From the NCBI RefSeq assembly GCF_017983445.1, contig NZ_JAGOBJ010000005.1:1-64000 (forward strand): a DNA stretch of 64,000 nt, read 5' to 3'. Below are positions 46,963-55,333 of this stretch, piece by piece. Numbering within the stretch: position 1 is the stretch's first letter; each line of letters starts with the position of its first letter. Under the pieces are notes generated by a model. It did no database searches, was not told the DNA's origin, and saw only the letters and a list, made by a program, of their open reading frames with translations. Source of the stretch: Halomonas sp. (GTDB taxonomy: Bacteria > Pseudomonadota > Gammaproteobacteria > Pseudomonadales > Halomonadaceae). Both the position numbers and the translations under genes were made by a program.

Positions 46963-47646
46963 TTAAGCGCTTTCAGGCAGTTGCCAGTCAATAGGTGAAC
47001 GCCCCTGCTCTATCAGGAACTGATTTGCTTGAGAAAACTGGTGATTGCCAAAAAAGCCACGATGGGCTGACAATGGTGAAGGATGGGGCGACTCCAATAC
47101 TAAGTGTCGCTGCTGATCGATCAACGCCTTTTTCTGGCGCGCATGGCTACCCCATAATAAAAACACGCACGGCGGAGCATGCTGATTCACCGTTTCGATT
47201 GCTCTATCGGTAAATTGCTCCCAGCCTTTTCCCCTATGAGACGCGGCATTACCCTGCTCAACGGTCAAGGCTGTGTTTAACAGCAGCACGCCCTGGATAG
47301 CCCAGCTGACCAGACTGCCATGGCGTACCGGCTTAAAACCTACATCGCTTGCCAACTCTTTATAAATATTGACAAGCGACGGGGGAATTTTTACCCCCGA
47401 CTGAACGGAAAAGCTTAATCCATGCGCCTGGTTAGGCCCGTGATAGGGGTCCTGCCCGAGAATAACGACTTTTACATCTTTCAATGGAGTCAGCTCAAAT
47501 GCCCGAAACCAATTGGAAGAGTGAGGATAAATAACTTTTTTAGCCGTTTTTTCTTGAGCTAAAAACTGTTTCAAAGCTTTCATATAGTCAGCTTGAAACT
47601 CATCACCGAGCCATTGGCCCCAGTCGTTCGTCAGTGGATTAGTCAT
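46963..47646 (-). CDS. ung: uracil-DNA glycosylase
   Basis: A 227-residue DNA repair enzyme that excises uracil from DNA. The catalytic water-activating motif [14 protein letters not shown] (about 62-75) and the DNA-intercalating [10 protein letters not shown] (about 187-196) are plain. The ATG at 47646 follows AAGGA and overlaps the gpt stop by 8 nt, so the two are coupled. The uracil released could in principle be reused via Upp. Confidence 0.96.
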   Translation of the reverse strand: MTNPLTNDWGQWLGDEFQADYMKALKQFLAQEKTAKKVIYPHSSNWFRAFELTPLKDVKVVILGQDPYHGPNQAHGLSFSVQSGVKIPPSLVNIYKELASDVGFKPVRHGSLVSWAIQGVLLLNTALTVEQGNAASHRGKGWEQFTDRAIETVNQHAPPCVFLLWGSHARQKKALIDQQRHLVLESPHPSPLSAHRGFFGNHQFSQANQFLIEQGRSPIDWQLPESA

Positions 47647-48127
47647 AATTCCTTTTAACTTGGTCAACAAGTGGCTCTACATAAGCAACGCCCATATCCC
47701 AAGGGAACTGGATCCAGCACTGCTGAGCCACTTCAGTGAGATATTGGTCCACTAAAGGACGCCCTTCTGGCTTAGCATAGATAGTCACAAAATGAGCTTT
47801 AGGCAACATTTCACGCACCGCACGTGCAGTTTTGCCAGTATCCACCAGATCATCGACCAACAGCCAGCCTTCACCATCATGGTCAACGCCCTTCATGATA
47901 TTCAGGCCGCCCTGCTCCATATGGTCATAGCTTTTAATACAAATCGTATCAATCAGACGCACGTTCAATTCGCGGGCAATAAGTGCCGCCGGAATCAATC
48001 CACCTCGGGTAATGGCCACAATACCCTTGAAGTCCCGCTCGATCATCTGATGACAAAGCTGGCGCACATCGCGGTGCAGCTGGTCCCAGGAAATGGTGAA
48101 ATGCTGGTGATAGCGTTCGCTGCTCAT
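47639..48127 (-). CDS. gpt: xanthine-guanine phosphoribosyltransferase
   Basis: A 162-residue PRPP-dependent salvage enzyme for xanthine and guanine. [38 protein letters not shown] and the C-terminal [15 protein letters not shown] closely follow E. coli Gpt (152). A longer start is open, but [17 protein letters not shown] from 48127 gives the family N-terminus; no Shine-Dalgarno is obvious, in keeping with coupling to apt, whose stop lies 8 nt upstream. Confidence 0.92.
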   Translation of the reverse strand: MSSERYHQHFTISWDQLHRDVRQLCHQMIERDFKGIVAITRGGLIPAALIARELNVRLIDTICIKSYDHMEQGGLNIMKGVDHDGEGWLLVDDLVDTGKTARAVREMLPKAHFVTIYAKPEGRPLVDQYLTEVAQQCWIQFPWDMGVAYVEPLVDQVKRNYD

Positions 48128-48135
48128 GAGAGGCG

Positions 48136-48681
48136 TTACTCGTCTTCGTTGAAAGAACATACCGCGAATACACTAAAACCAGCATCGCGAATTTTCTGAG
48201 AACCGCCCAACTCGGGTAGGTCGATGATAGTGGCAGTTTCTACCACCTGTCCGCCACAGCGCTGAATAAGATTCGCGGCGGCCAGCATGGTGCCACCAGT
48301 GGCAATCAGGTCATCCATCAGCAGAATGCGGTCACCTTCCTGAAACGCATCAGAATGCAGTTCAACTTCAGAATGACCGTATTCCAGCTTGTAGGTTTCA
48401 CTGATTGTTTTAAAAGGCAGTTTGCCTTTTTTGCGAACCGGTACAAAGCTACAGCCTAATTCATAGGCAAGCGGCGCACCGATAATGAAACCACGCGCAT
48501 CAATCGCCGCGATAGCATCTAGGTTCATTTCCTGATAACGATGCACAAAGCTGTCGATCAGTTTGCGAAACGCCGCGCTGTTTTGTAACAACGGAGTGAT
48601 ATCACGAAAGTTCACTCCCTGCTCAGGCCAATCAGGAACGGTGCGAATAACCGACTTAATGTAGTCGCCGTAGATGCTCAT
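48136..48681 (-). CDS. apt: adenine phosphoribosyltransferase
   Basis: A 181-residue enzyme making AMP from adenine and [39 protein letters not shown] and the PRPP loop [14 protein letters not shown] are diagnostic. Two ATGs are close together (48681 and 48693); GAGAG before the downstream one favours MSIYGDYIK. Sits between the purine permease and gpt in a leftward salvage block. Confidence 0.95.
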   Translation of the reverse strand: MSIYGDYIKSVIRTVPDWPEQGVNFRDITPLLQNSAAFRKLIDSFVHRYQEMNLDAIAAIDARGFIIGAPLAYELGCSFVPVRKKGKLPFKTISETYKLEYGHSEVELHSDAFQEGDRILLMDDLIATGGTMLAAANLIQRCGGQVVETATIIDLPELGGSQKIRDAGFSVFAVCSFNEDE

Positions 48682-48719
48682 CGCGTCTCTCATAGATTAA
48701 TAATAAATAGCCTGGGCGT

Positions 48720-50018
48720 TTAACCCAAGAATAGAAACTTCGCTGCAAACAGCAATGCAAGAATCACGACTGCCGGGTTCAGGTCGCTAAACCGCCCAGA
48801 CAGCGTTTTAATGCTCACAAAGCTTATAAATCCCAAGGCAATACCGTCAGCAATGGAGAACGTGAGCGGCATAGCCAGCGCAGCAATTAGTACGGGTGCT
48901 GCATCGGTCGGATCTTCCCAGTTGGCATGGGATAAACTGCCAGCCATAAGAACCGCCACGTACAATAGTGCACCAGCCGTGGCATACGCAGGAATGGAGC
49001 CCGCCAAAGGTGCGAAGAAAAGGCTGATTAAAAACAGCACGCCAACCACTACTGCGGTTAATCCCGTACGTCCGCCAGAGGCGATACCCGCGGTTGATTC
49101 GATATAGCTTGTGGTAGTCGAAGTGCCTAGCGCCGCCCCCGCCATGGAAGCCGTACTATCCGCCATCATGGCACGCCCGAGACGAGGCAGCTTGCCGTCT
49201 TTATCGAGCAGCTTGCCCCGGTGAGCAACGCCTACCAGCGTGCCGGACGTATCAAACAGATCCACGAACAGAAATGCGAAGATGACGCTTAGCATCGCAA
49301 CATCCAATGCGCCCATTAAATCCATCGCCATAAAGGTAGGCGCGATAGACGGTGGCATTGACATCAAGCCAGCATATTCATTGTGTCCCAGCAGCATCGC
49401 AACCAGGGTAATACCCAGAATACCGATCAACACTGCACCTTTAACCCGCAGGTATGACAGCGCGGTAATCACGAAAAACCCCAGCAGAGCATATAGAGGC
49501 GCGGGCTGTGAAAGATCGCCCATCGCGACAAAGGTCGCCGGATTAGCAACCACAATGCCGGAGTTTTTGAGCGCGATCATGGCCAGGAAAAGACCAATCC
49601 CCGCTGCGATCCCTAAGCGCAGCGACATTGGAATGGAGTTAATGATCCACTCGCGGATTTTAAAAATACTCAGCAAAAAGAAGGTCAGGCCCGAAAAGAA
49701 GACCGCGCCCAGTGCGGCTTCCCAGGTGTAGCCCATGCCCAGTACCACGCCATAGGTAAAAAAGGCGTTAAGCCCCATACCGGGTGCCTGAGCGATAGGG
49801 TAATTAGCCCAAAGCCCCATTACGAAGCAACCAATCGCCGCTGCCAAGCAGGTCGCTACAAAGACAGCGCCATAGTCCATGCCCGCTTCTGACAAAATGC
49901 TGGGGTTCACGAATATGATATAGGCCATGGTCAGGAACGTCGTGATCCCGGCAACAACCTCCGTCTTCACATTCGTGTTCAGCTCGGTCAGATTGAAATA
50001 ATTATCCAGAAGTTTCAT
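48720..50018 (-). CDS. NCS2/AzgA-like purine permease (adenine/hypoxanthine/guanine)
   Basis: A 432-residue inner-membrane transporter of about twelve or more helices. The AzgA-type signature TEVVAGITTFLTMAYIIFVNP at the N-terminus, QAPGMGLNAFFTYGVV and FLFVDLFDTSGTLVGVA identify the family. The ATG at 50018 matches the usual MKLLDNYFNLTELNT start; the longer in-frame extension is unlikely. By position it imports the bases used by Apt and Gpt, 38 nt or more downstream. No purine riboswitch is visible upstream. Confidence 0.88.
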   Translation of the reverse strand: MKLLDNYFNLTELNTNVKTEVVAGITTFLTMAYIIFVNPSILSEAGMDYGAVFVATCLAAAIGCFVMGLWANYPIAQAPGMGLNAFFTYGVVLGMGYTWEAALGAVFFSGLTFFLLSIFKIREWIINSIPMSLRLGIAAGIGLFLAMIALKNSGIVVANPATFVAMGDLSQPAPLYALLGFFVITALSYLRVKGAVLIGILGITLVAMLLGHNEYAGLMSMPPSIAPTFMAMDLMGALDVAMLSVIFAFLFVDLFDTSGTLVGVAHRGKLLDKDGKLPRLGRAMMADSTASMAGAALGTSTTTSYIESTAGIASGGRTGLTAVVVGVLFLISLFFAPLAGSIPAYATAGALLYVAVLMAGSLSHANWEDPTDAAPVLIAALAMPLTFSIADGIALGFISFVSIKTLSGRFSDLNPAVVILALLFAAKFLFLG

Positions 50019-50216
50019 GAATGTTTTTATCCTTCGCGCAAACGCAAAATGCGTCCCCTTGGAGCGAGAAAAGCCGCACATGTTACCGAAAGGTACCGTG
50101 TGATGCGAGTACCAAACGCGCAGCCAGTTGAGGCGGAAGAGCCTCCGCCAGTAATAACGCTAGCAATCTTCAGGCCATCAACTAACCAATCGGTCAGTCA
50201 GCTTGGGTTCAAATTG

Positions 50217-50843
50217 TTATGGGCGCTTGGCCAGTACACGCTCAACGGTTTCGACGATGACCTGGGTTTGCGGGTCAATCTCAATATTGACGTCATCGCC
50301 AGGCAGGCGCTCGCTGAGCATCGTACGAGAAAGCGTTTCCGGGATCAGGTTAACGCTGAACTCGATACCGTTGTCGTCTGAGGCACGGCGTACATCCCCG
50401 ACCGTCAAACTAATACCATCCACCCCGATATAGCCTTTCTCAAAAACGAAGTGGCCAATCGTGTCAGGCAAGGCAAACCATAGCCGACGATTATTAGGTG
50501 CTTCCTCGATGGCCACTACGTTAGCCATGCAGATAATGTGGCCCGACATTGAGTGCCCACCAATTTCATCACCAAACCGGGCGGCACGCTCAATATTGAC
50601 GCGCCCTCCTGGTGCAAGCGCACCAAGATTGGTCAACCGCAGGGTCTCCCGCATTAAATCGAAACTAACGTTATCGCCGTCGATCGCGGTAACGGTAAGG
50701 CACACGCCGTTATGTGCCACTGAGGCACCGATTTCCAACCCCTCGCGCATGGCTGCTGGCATTGCCACCACATGGGTTCGAAACTCGTCAAGTTCGTGTA
50801 CCTCTATTACAGTCGCGATACCCTGCACGATGCCGGTAAACAT
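50217..50843 (-). CDS. ribE: riboflavin synthase, alpha subunit
   Basis: A 208-residue trimeric enzyme that makes riboflavin from two lumazine molecules. Two lumazine-binding barrels repeat: MFTGIVQGIATV...HNGVCLTVTA and HIICMANVVAIEE...IGVDGISLTV. The ATG at 50843 is supported by AGGGGA and the invariant MFTGIV start. It stands apart from other rib genes. I find no FMN riboswitch upstream. Confidence 0.95.
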   Translation of the reverse strand: MFTGIVQGIATVIEVHELDEFRTHVVAMPAAMREGLEIGASVAHNGVCLTVTAIDGDNVSFDLMRETLRLTNLGALAPGGRVNIERAARFGDEIGGHSMSGHIICMANVVAIEEAPNNRRLWFALPDTIGHFVFEKGYIGVDGISLTVGDVRRASDDNGIEFSVNLIPETLSRTMLSERLPGDDVNIEIDPQTQVIVETVERVLAKRP

Positions 50844-51092
50844 AATGAATCCCCTAGTACGTCGTCTTGAAAGCACTTATTCAAACATGAATCGACAAAG
50901 GCGCAAGTTTACGCTTCTGAAGAAAATATTGCGCTTATCGCAAAGCGAATATGCCTAAGAATGTATAACGTCATTTGTCATTCAATAGCCGCTTTGACTG
51001 CGCCATGAACAGCTGAAAACACCAAAACCATAGCCGTTTATACCAAATGCCACTGACCAAGCGATGCTCAACGTAAAATCAGTCGGTTTCAA

Positions 51093-51121
51093 TTGACAAC
51101 TTGGGGGCTGCTCTTTAGACT
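51093..51121 (+). promoter_or_regulatory. sigma-70 promoter of the metN leader RNA
   Basis: TTGACA (51093-51098), a 17-nt spacer, then TAGACT (51116-51121). The perfect -35 and ideal spacing make this a credible promoter; transcription should start near 51128. Confidence 0.65.
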
Positions 51122-51127
51122 TTTGGC

Positions 51128-51248
51128 CCATGTAATGACGCCGATTTGTACCCATATTGCGGGCGTCCATCAAATCATTGATTTGGTGAAGTGCAGCTAA
51201 AAGGGTGTGTCCAGCGTTGATGGCCACCCGTAAGGGTGGCCTTTTTTT
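51128..51248 (+). ncRNA. candidate structured RNA ending in a terminator, upstream of metNIQ
   Basis: Between the promoter start and the T-run lie about 120 nt with three hairpins in series: GACGCC/GGCGTC (51137-51142, 51162-51167), an extended palindrome around CAAATCATTGATTTG (51168-51188), and the terminator. GGGTG (51203-51207) could pair instead with CACCC of the terminator (51225-51229), an antiterminator-like option. This could be a riboswitch or attenuator for metNIQ, or a separate small RNA. It matches no SAM riboswitch pattern I know. Not verified by covariation. Confidence 0.4.
51222..51248 (+). terminator. Rho-independent terminator 60 nt before metN
   Basis: GGCCACCC (51222-51229), GTAA loop, GGGTGGCC (51234-51241), then seven T. 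It faces metN and lies after a promoter, without a coding gene between. Confidence 0.93.
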
Positions 51249-51308
51249 ATCCTGCCCTTCGCTTGCTCCCTCGCACTCCGTCTAAGGCCTCCCATTAAGG
51301 CAGACGCT

Positions 51309-52352
51309 ATGATTGAACTTAGCAACGTTAGTAAAACCTATGGCAGCGGCAACAGTGCCGTTCATGCCCTGAGTGATGTTAATTTAAGCGTGCCCAAAGG
51401 CACTATCCATGGCGTTATCGGCTTATCCGGTGCTGGCAAGTCAACGCTGATCCGCTGCGTGAACCTTCTTGAGCGCCCCACCCAGGGCAGCGTCACGGTA
51501 GATGGCCAGGAAATGACCCGTTTAAGCGGCGGCGCCTTGAATCAGGCGCGTCATCGCATCGGCATGATTTTCCAGCATTTCAACTTACTGACCACGCGTA
51601 ACGTGTTTGATAATGTTGCTCTCCCGCTTGAACTGATGGGCGAAAAGCGCAGCGCTATTCAAAGCCGCGTACTGCCATTACTTGAAATGGTAGGGCTGGC
51701 TGATAAAGCCAAACAGTATCCTGCCCAGCTTTCTGGCGGTCAAAAGCAGCGGGTTGCCATCGCTCGCGCCCTGGCCAGTAAACCCAACGTACTGCTGTGC
51801 GATGAAGCAACGTCAGCGCTCGACCCGCAGACAACCGGCTCCATTCTTGAGCTGCTGCGTGATATCAACCAGCAGTTGGGTATCACTATTTTATTGATCA
51901 CCCATGAAATGGAAGTGGTTAAATCAATCTGTCACCGCGTTAGCCTTATCTCTAACGGTAAACTGGTAGAAGACGCCGAAGTCGGCGATTTCTTTACCGC
52001 GCCACGCACTCAACTGGGTCGTGAGTTCTTGAACGATTTTCTTCAACTCAGCCCGCCCAAGGAACTTATTGAGCGCTTGAGCGCGACTCCAAGTGAGGCT
52101 ACTCACCCCGTGGTACGTCTGACGTTCTCGGGCGACGCCGTATCAACACCGCTTATTTCGCGCCTGGCGCGTGAATGCAATGTTGATGTCAGCATTCTAC
52201 AGGCCAAAGTGGAGTCCATTCAGGACCGCACACTAGGGCTTATGATTGCGGAACTACTCGGCACCACCGCACAGACGCAACAGGCGATGGATTATCTTCA
52301 GTCTCACCAGTTAGAAATCGAGGTACTTGGTTATGTCCAGCGCAATGTTTGA
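51309..52352 (+). CDS. metN: methionine ABC transporter ATP-binding protein MetN
   Basis: A 347-residue ATPase of the D/L-methionine importer. Walker A GLSGAGKST, signature LSGGQKQRVAIAR, Walker B LLCDEATSALD, followed by the C-terminal NIL (ACT-like) domain (about 265-345) that senses methionine for trans-inhibition. It overlaps metI, so the genes are translated together. No MetJ box of the AGACGTCT kind is evident upstream. Confidence 0.95.
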   Translation: MIELSNVSKTYGSGNSAVHALSDVNLSVPKGTIHGVIGLSGAGKSTLIRCVNLLERPTQGSVTVDGQEMTRLSGGALNQARHRIGMIFQHFNLLTTRNVFDNVALPLELMGEKRSAIQSRVLPLLEMVGLADKAKQYPAQLSGGQKQRVAIARALASKPNVLLCDEATSALDPQTTGSILELLRDINQQLGITILLITHEMEVVKSICHRVSLISNGKLVEDAEVGDFFTAPRTQLGREFLNDFLQLSPPKELIERLSATPSEATHPVVRLTFSGDAVSTPLISRLARECNVDVSILQAKVESIQDRTLGLMIAELLGTTAQTQQAMDYLQSHQLEIEVLGYVQRNV

Positions 52353-52986
52353 CCTCATTTTACAGGCCACGCTGGATACGCTGTACATGGTGGCCATCTC
52401 AGGCGTCATTTCAACGCTACTTGGCTTACCACTGGGTGTATTGCTGTACGTCACGCGCCCACGCCAAATTCTGGCTCAGCCAGCGCTTAATCAGACGTTA
52501 AGCATTATTACCAATATTGGCCGCTCGATACCCTTCATTATATTGATGGTGGCCATCATTCCCTTCACGCGCATGCTGGTGGGCACCTCCATAGGGATCA
52601 ATGCCGCGTCGGTTCCGCTTACCATTGCAGCCATCCCTTTTGTGGCGCGTCTGATAGAAGGTGCGCTCAATGAAGTATCCCCAGGCCTGATTGAATCTGC
52701 TCAATCCATGGGCGCAACCCCTTGGCAAATTATTCGCAAGGTGCTTATCCCGGAAGCGCGGGGCGGAATTATTACGGGCCTTACCATCACGCTGGTAACG
52801 CTTGTCAGCTACTCGGCAATGGCGGGTGCGGTCGGTGGTGGTGGCTTGGGGGATCTGGGCATCCGCTACGGATATAACCGCTTCAACCCTACTATCATGC
52901 TGATTACTGTGATTATTTTGGTAATATTGGTGCAAGGCTTTCAAAGCCTGGGTGACTATCTGGTGCGTAAAAGCGATCGTAAATAA
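52333..52986 (+). CDS. metI: methionine ABC transporter permease MetI
   Basis: A 217-residue inner-membrane permease with five helices and the coupling EAA motif (IESAQSMGATPWQIIRKVLIPEA). It overlaps metN by 20 nt; MSSAMFDLIL from 52333 resembles the E. coli N-terminus, with an in-frame TTG at 52327 and ATG at 52345 as alternatives. Confidence 0.94.
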   Translation: MSSAMFDLILQATLDTLYMVAISGVISTLLGLPLGVLLYVTRPRQILAQPALNQTLSIITNIGRSIPFIILMVAIIPFTRMLVGTSIGINAASVPLTIAAIPFVARLIEGALNEVSPGLIESAQSMGATPWQIIRKVLIPEARGGIITGLTITLVTLVSYSAMAGAVGGGGLGDLGIRYGYNRFNPTIMLITVIILVILVQGFQSLGDYLVRKSDRK

Positions 52987-53090
52987 TGGTAGCCATTGGC
53001 TATACGCACTTATAACCAAAAAACATTAGAATTATTTTTATTATTCCATCATTATTAACCCATGATGGTAAAACGTATTAGGAGACTTAC

Positions 53091-53882
53091 ATGCAAAAAC
53101 TTATAATTGGTAGTCTGACAGCTTTGGCACTGGCCGTTAACGTTGCAAATGCAGAAACCCGCACGATCAAGATGGGCACCGTTGCTGGCCCTGAAACCGA
53201 AGTCATGGAAGTAGCGGCGCGTATTGCTAAAGAAGAATACGACCTTGATGTCGAAATTATCGAATTTACCGATTACGTGACACCTAACGTTGCGCTGGCT
53301 GACGGCAGTCTTGATGCCAATGCTTACCAGCACGCCCCCTATCTGAATGCGATGGTCAGCGATCGTGGCTATGATCTTGCTGTGGCGGGCTATACGTTTG
53401 TTTATCCGATCGGTGCTTATTCAGAAAAATTCGATAGCATTGAAGATCTGCCCGACGGCGCGCAGATTGCACTTCCCAATGATCCGTCCAACGAAGGTCG
53501 TGCGCTGATCTTGATGCATAACGAAGGGCTGATCACGTTGAACGATCCGGAAAACCTGGAAGCGACGCCGATCGATATCGCCGAGAATCCGCGCAATTTC
53601 CGCTTCCGTGAAATTGAAGCCGCCCAGCTTCCCCGTGTACTGCGCGATGTGGATATGGCGTTTATCAATAACACCTTTGCCCAGCCCGCAGGCTTGAAAC
53701 TTGACGATGCCCTGATCAAAGAAGGCCCAGAGTCTCCTTACGTGAATCTTATTGCCGTACGCGGTGGCGACGAAGAACGTGAAGATATTCGTCAACTGGT
53801 TGATGCCTATCAGCGCGATGAAGTGGCGGCTAAAGCCGAAGAGCTATTTAAAGGCGCTGCCGTACCGGGCTGGACTGAATAA
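53091..53882 (+). CDS. metQ: methionine-binding protein MetQ (no lipobox)
   Basis: A 263-residue NlpA-family periplasmic substrate-binding protein: KMGTVAGPETEVMEVAARIAKEEY, DGSLDANAYQHAPYL and ALPNDPSNEGRALILM are characteristic. The signal peptide ends NVANA-ETRT and has no cysteine. Most MetQ proteins, including E. coli, are lipoproteins, so this one would be soluble in the periplasm. A Shine-Dalgarno AGGAGAC precedes the ATG. A gap of 104 nt separates it from metI. Confidence 0.94.
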   Translation: MQKLIIGSLTALALAVNVANAETRTIKMGTVAGPETEVMEVAARIAKEEYDLDVEIIEFTDYVTPNVALADGSLDANAYQHAPYLNAMVSDRGYDLAVAGYTFVYPIGAYSEKFDSIEDLPDGAQIALPNDPSNEGRALILMHNEGLITLNDPENLEATPIDIAENPRNFRFREIEAAQLPRVLRDVDMAFINNTFAQPAGLKLDDALIKEGPESPYVNLIAVRGGDEEREDIRQLVDAYQRDEVAAKAEELFKGAAVPGWTE

Positions 53883-53901
53883 CTTCTTTAAAAGCACTTT
53901 T

Positions 53902-53925
53902 CAGGCCGACCTTAGTGTCGGCCTG
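53902..53925 (+). terminator. hairpin after metQ, probable terminator
   Basis: CAGGCCGAC (53902-53910) pairs perfectly with GTCGGCCTG (53917-53925) around CTTAGT, 20 nt after metQ. The following ATGCGTTTATG is a poor T-tract, so some readthrough into the next gene is plausible. Confidence 0.6.
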
Positions 53926-53947
53926 ATGCGTTTATGATGAGACGATT

Positions 53948-54418
53948 ATGCCAATGATTGATTACGCGCTACTGAACCGCCAGCTCGAAGCCCTGCTTGA
54001 TACACGCGACTGGCTTACCAATAGCGCTCAAACCTGCGCTTTTATTCAGCAGGAAGTGCCCAGCCTGAACTGGGTGGGATTTTATCTTCAGCGTCAACCT
54101 GAAGTCTTGGGGCTAGGTCCTTTTCAGGGTAAGCCGGCCTGCCACCCCATTCCCTTTAGCAAAGGCGTATGCGGAGCTGCAGCGCGACTGCAAAAAACAC
54201 AGCGGGTCGCTGATGTTCACGCCGTCGCAGACCATATTGCCTGCGATGCGGACTCTCGCTCCGAGCTGGTGATACCAATCGTTGTGGAGGGCTACCTGTG
54301 GGGCGTTCTAGATTTGGATAGCCCACTCCCCGCCCGCTTTACCGAAGACGATCAGACTGGAATCGAAGCACTAATAGCTACTTTTCAGCGCCAAACGGAT
54401 TTGACGAATCATCAATGA
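53948..54418 (+). CDS. msrC: free methionine-(R)-sulfoxide reductase (GAF domain)
   Basis: A 156-residue GAF-domain enzyme that reduces free methionine-R-sulfoxide. The family residues are visible: NWVGFYL, ACHPIPFSKGVCGAAA (cysteines about 84 and 94), DVHAVADHIACDADSRSELVIPI (catalytic Cys about 118) and WGVLDLDSP. It lies 65 nt after metQ, so an importer of methionine and an enzyme repairing its oxidised form are neighbours. Confidence 0.9.
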   Translation: MPMIDYALLNRQLEALLDTRDWLTNSAQTCAFIQQEVPSLNWVGFYLQRQPEVLGLGPFQGKPACHPIPFSKGVCGAAARLQKTQRVADVHAVADHIACDADSRSELVIPIVVEGYLWGVLDLDSPLPARFTEDDQTGIEALIATFQRQTDLTNHQ

Positions 54419-54687
54419 TAAGTATGTAGGTGGATGGTGCAGTAAGCGCGAAAAATAACGTCACTCATGGATAGATCCGAGCGGCGGCGCGATTTTCTAA
54501 GGGTCTGGTTGAATATTTCTTCCGCTTTATATCGGCTCAACCCTAGCTCCTGAGCCGTATGGAAATATTCATCCAGCTCTGCACACTCAACACCATCACG
54601 CATTAGTGATGGCTTGTTTGCAGATTTAAGGCCAGCTTTTAAGCCACCGAAGGCAGAGGCCCAGTTGGGCATCAAATTAAGGTACAT
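54412..54687 (-). CDS. hypothetical protein, 91 residues
   Basis: I recognise no family. The frame starts MYLNLMPNWASAFGGLK, with AAGGA at a slightly long distance before the ATG, and has a helical, charged middle (ECAELDEYFHTAQELGLSRYKAEEIFNQTLRKSRRRSDL). No signal peptide. It ends 7 nt inside the msrC gene, converging with it. The ribosome site and reasonable composition favour a real gene, but a chance frame cannot be excluded. Region 54688-54943 beyond it shows no feature. Confidence 0.45.
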   Translation of the reverse strand: MYLNLMPNWASAFGGLKAGLKSANKPSLMRDGVECAELDEYFHTAQELGLSRYKAEEIFNQTLRKSRRRSDLSMSDVIFRAYCTIHLHTYH

Positions 54688-54943
54688 AGCTTCATCCTTG
54701 AATTATGTTCATGGGCAGAATAGTTCATCGCCGCGCCAATTCCAGTACAACTTCACGCTAATTTCTATACGCATATTGTACATTGCATAGCATGACGTTA
54801 TCGTGACAGGTGCCAATTCATACACATAAATATCCTTTACCAAGCATTCTCATTACTAGACGTCACAGCTGTAAAGCAGCGGTCTTAATGAAAATGCTGC
54901 GTTCAATAACCGGATTAGGTATGAAAAACAACGTTAAACGAAC

Positions 54944-54971
54944 AAAAACCCCGCGCTTAAAAAGCACGGGG
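54944..54971 (-). terminator. Rho-independent terminator of the tRNA-Val pair
   Basis: On the minus strand CCCCGTGC pairs with GCGCGGGG (one G-U) around TTTTTAA, followed by TTTTTG. It lies 9 nt after the tRNA gene at 54981. Confidence 0.85.
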
Positions 54972-54980
54972 CTAACAATT

Positions 54981-55057
54981 TGGTAGGACCAGGCGGATTT
55001 GAACCGCCGACCTCCACGATGTCAACGTGGCGCTCTAACCAACTGAGCTATGGTCCT
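54981..55057 (-). tRNA. tRNA-Val (anticodon GAC), copy 2
   Basis: A 77-nt tRNA reading leftwards: acceptor stem AGGACCA/TGGTCCT, A discriminator and encoded CCA, D-arm AGCTCAGTTGGTTAGAGC, anticodon stem CCACG/CGTGG around TTGACAT (anticodon GAC) and T-loop GGTTCAAATCC. Identical to the copy at 55077. Confidence 0.97.
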
Positions 55058-55076
55058 GAAAAATGGGTTGCGAGAA

Positions 55077-55153
55077 TGGTAGGACCAGGCGGATTTGAAC
55101 CGCCGACCTCCACGATGTCAACGTGGCGCTCTAACCAACTGAGCTATGGTCCT
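55077..55153 (-). tRNA. tRNA-Val (anticodon GAC), copy 1
   Basis: Identical in sequence to the tRNA at 54981, separated from it by 19 nt; both read leftwards with encoded CCA and share the downstream terminator at 54944. Anticodon GAC decodes GUC and GUU. Confidence 0.97.
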
Positions 55154-55333
55154 GTCGTGCAACGGATGCGTATTCTACTTATTTATCACGACATTGCAAG
55201 AAACTTTTTTCTTCTTCCATAACCAAATTTACGCTGTATATCCCGATAAAATCATGGCTTGATAGCGTGTTTAATATTTATAAACAACCAATAAAATTAA
55301 CGTTGGTTACCTTACTCACTAAGAAGGTCTATT

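Larger units (their letters stand above)
50844..51308 (+). other. 465-nt region before metNIQ holding a promoter, structured RNA candidate and terminator
   Basis: The left part must contain the ribE promoter, facing left. From 51093 rightwards there is a promoter, a run of hairpins and a terminator (listed separately), then about 60 nt to the metN start. A reading frame on the minus strand over 50982-51227 overlaps these structures and has no coding character I trust. Confidence 0.5.

Noticed and set aside
49950-50216. Purine riboswitch before the purine permease, and FMN riboswitch before ribE (50844-51000)
   Set aside because: The conserved cores of both riboswitch classes are absent. A GC-rich hairpin (about 50136-50155) after ribE has no T-run.
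50982-51227. 81-codon open frame on the minus strand between ribE and metN
   Set aside because: It runs through the hairpins and terminator region of the metN leader, is compositionally unconvincing and has no clear ribosome site.
51100-51308. SAM riboswitch or MetJ operator upstream of metN
   Set aside because: I looked for the SAM-I core and for repeated AGACGTCT boxes and saw neither; only the generic structured region with terminator remains.
54980-55222. Open frame on the plus strand with the repeated segment VGPGGFEPPTSTMSTWRSNQ
   Set aside because: It is the antisense translation of the two tRNA-Val genes; this string is a well-known false protein arising from tRNA genes.
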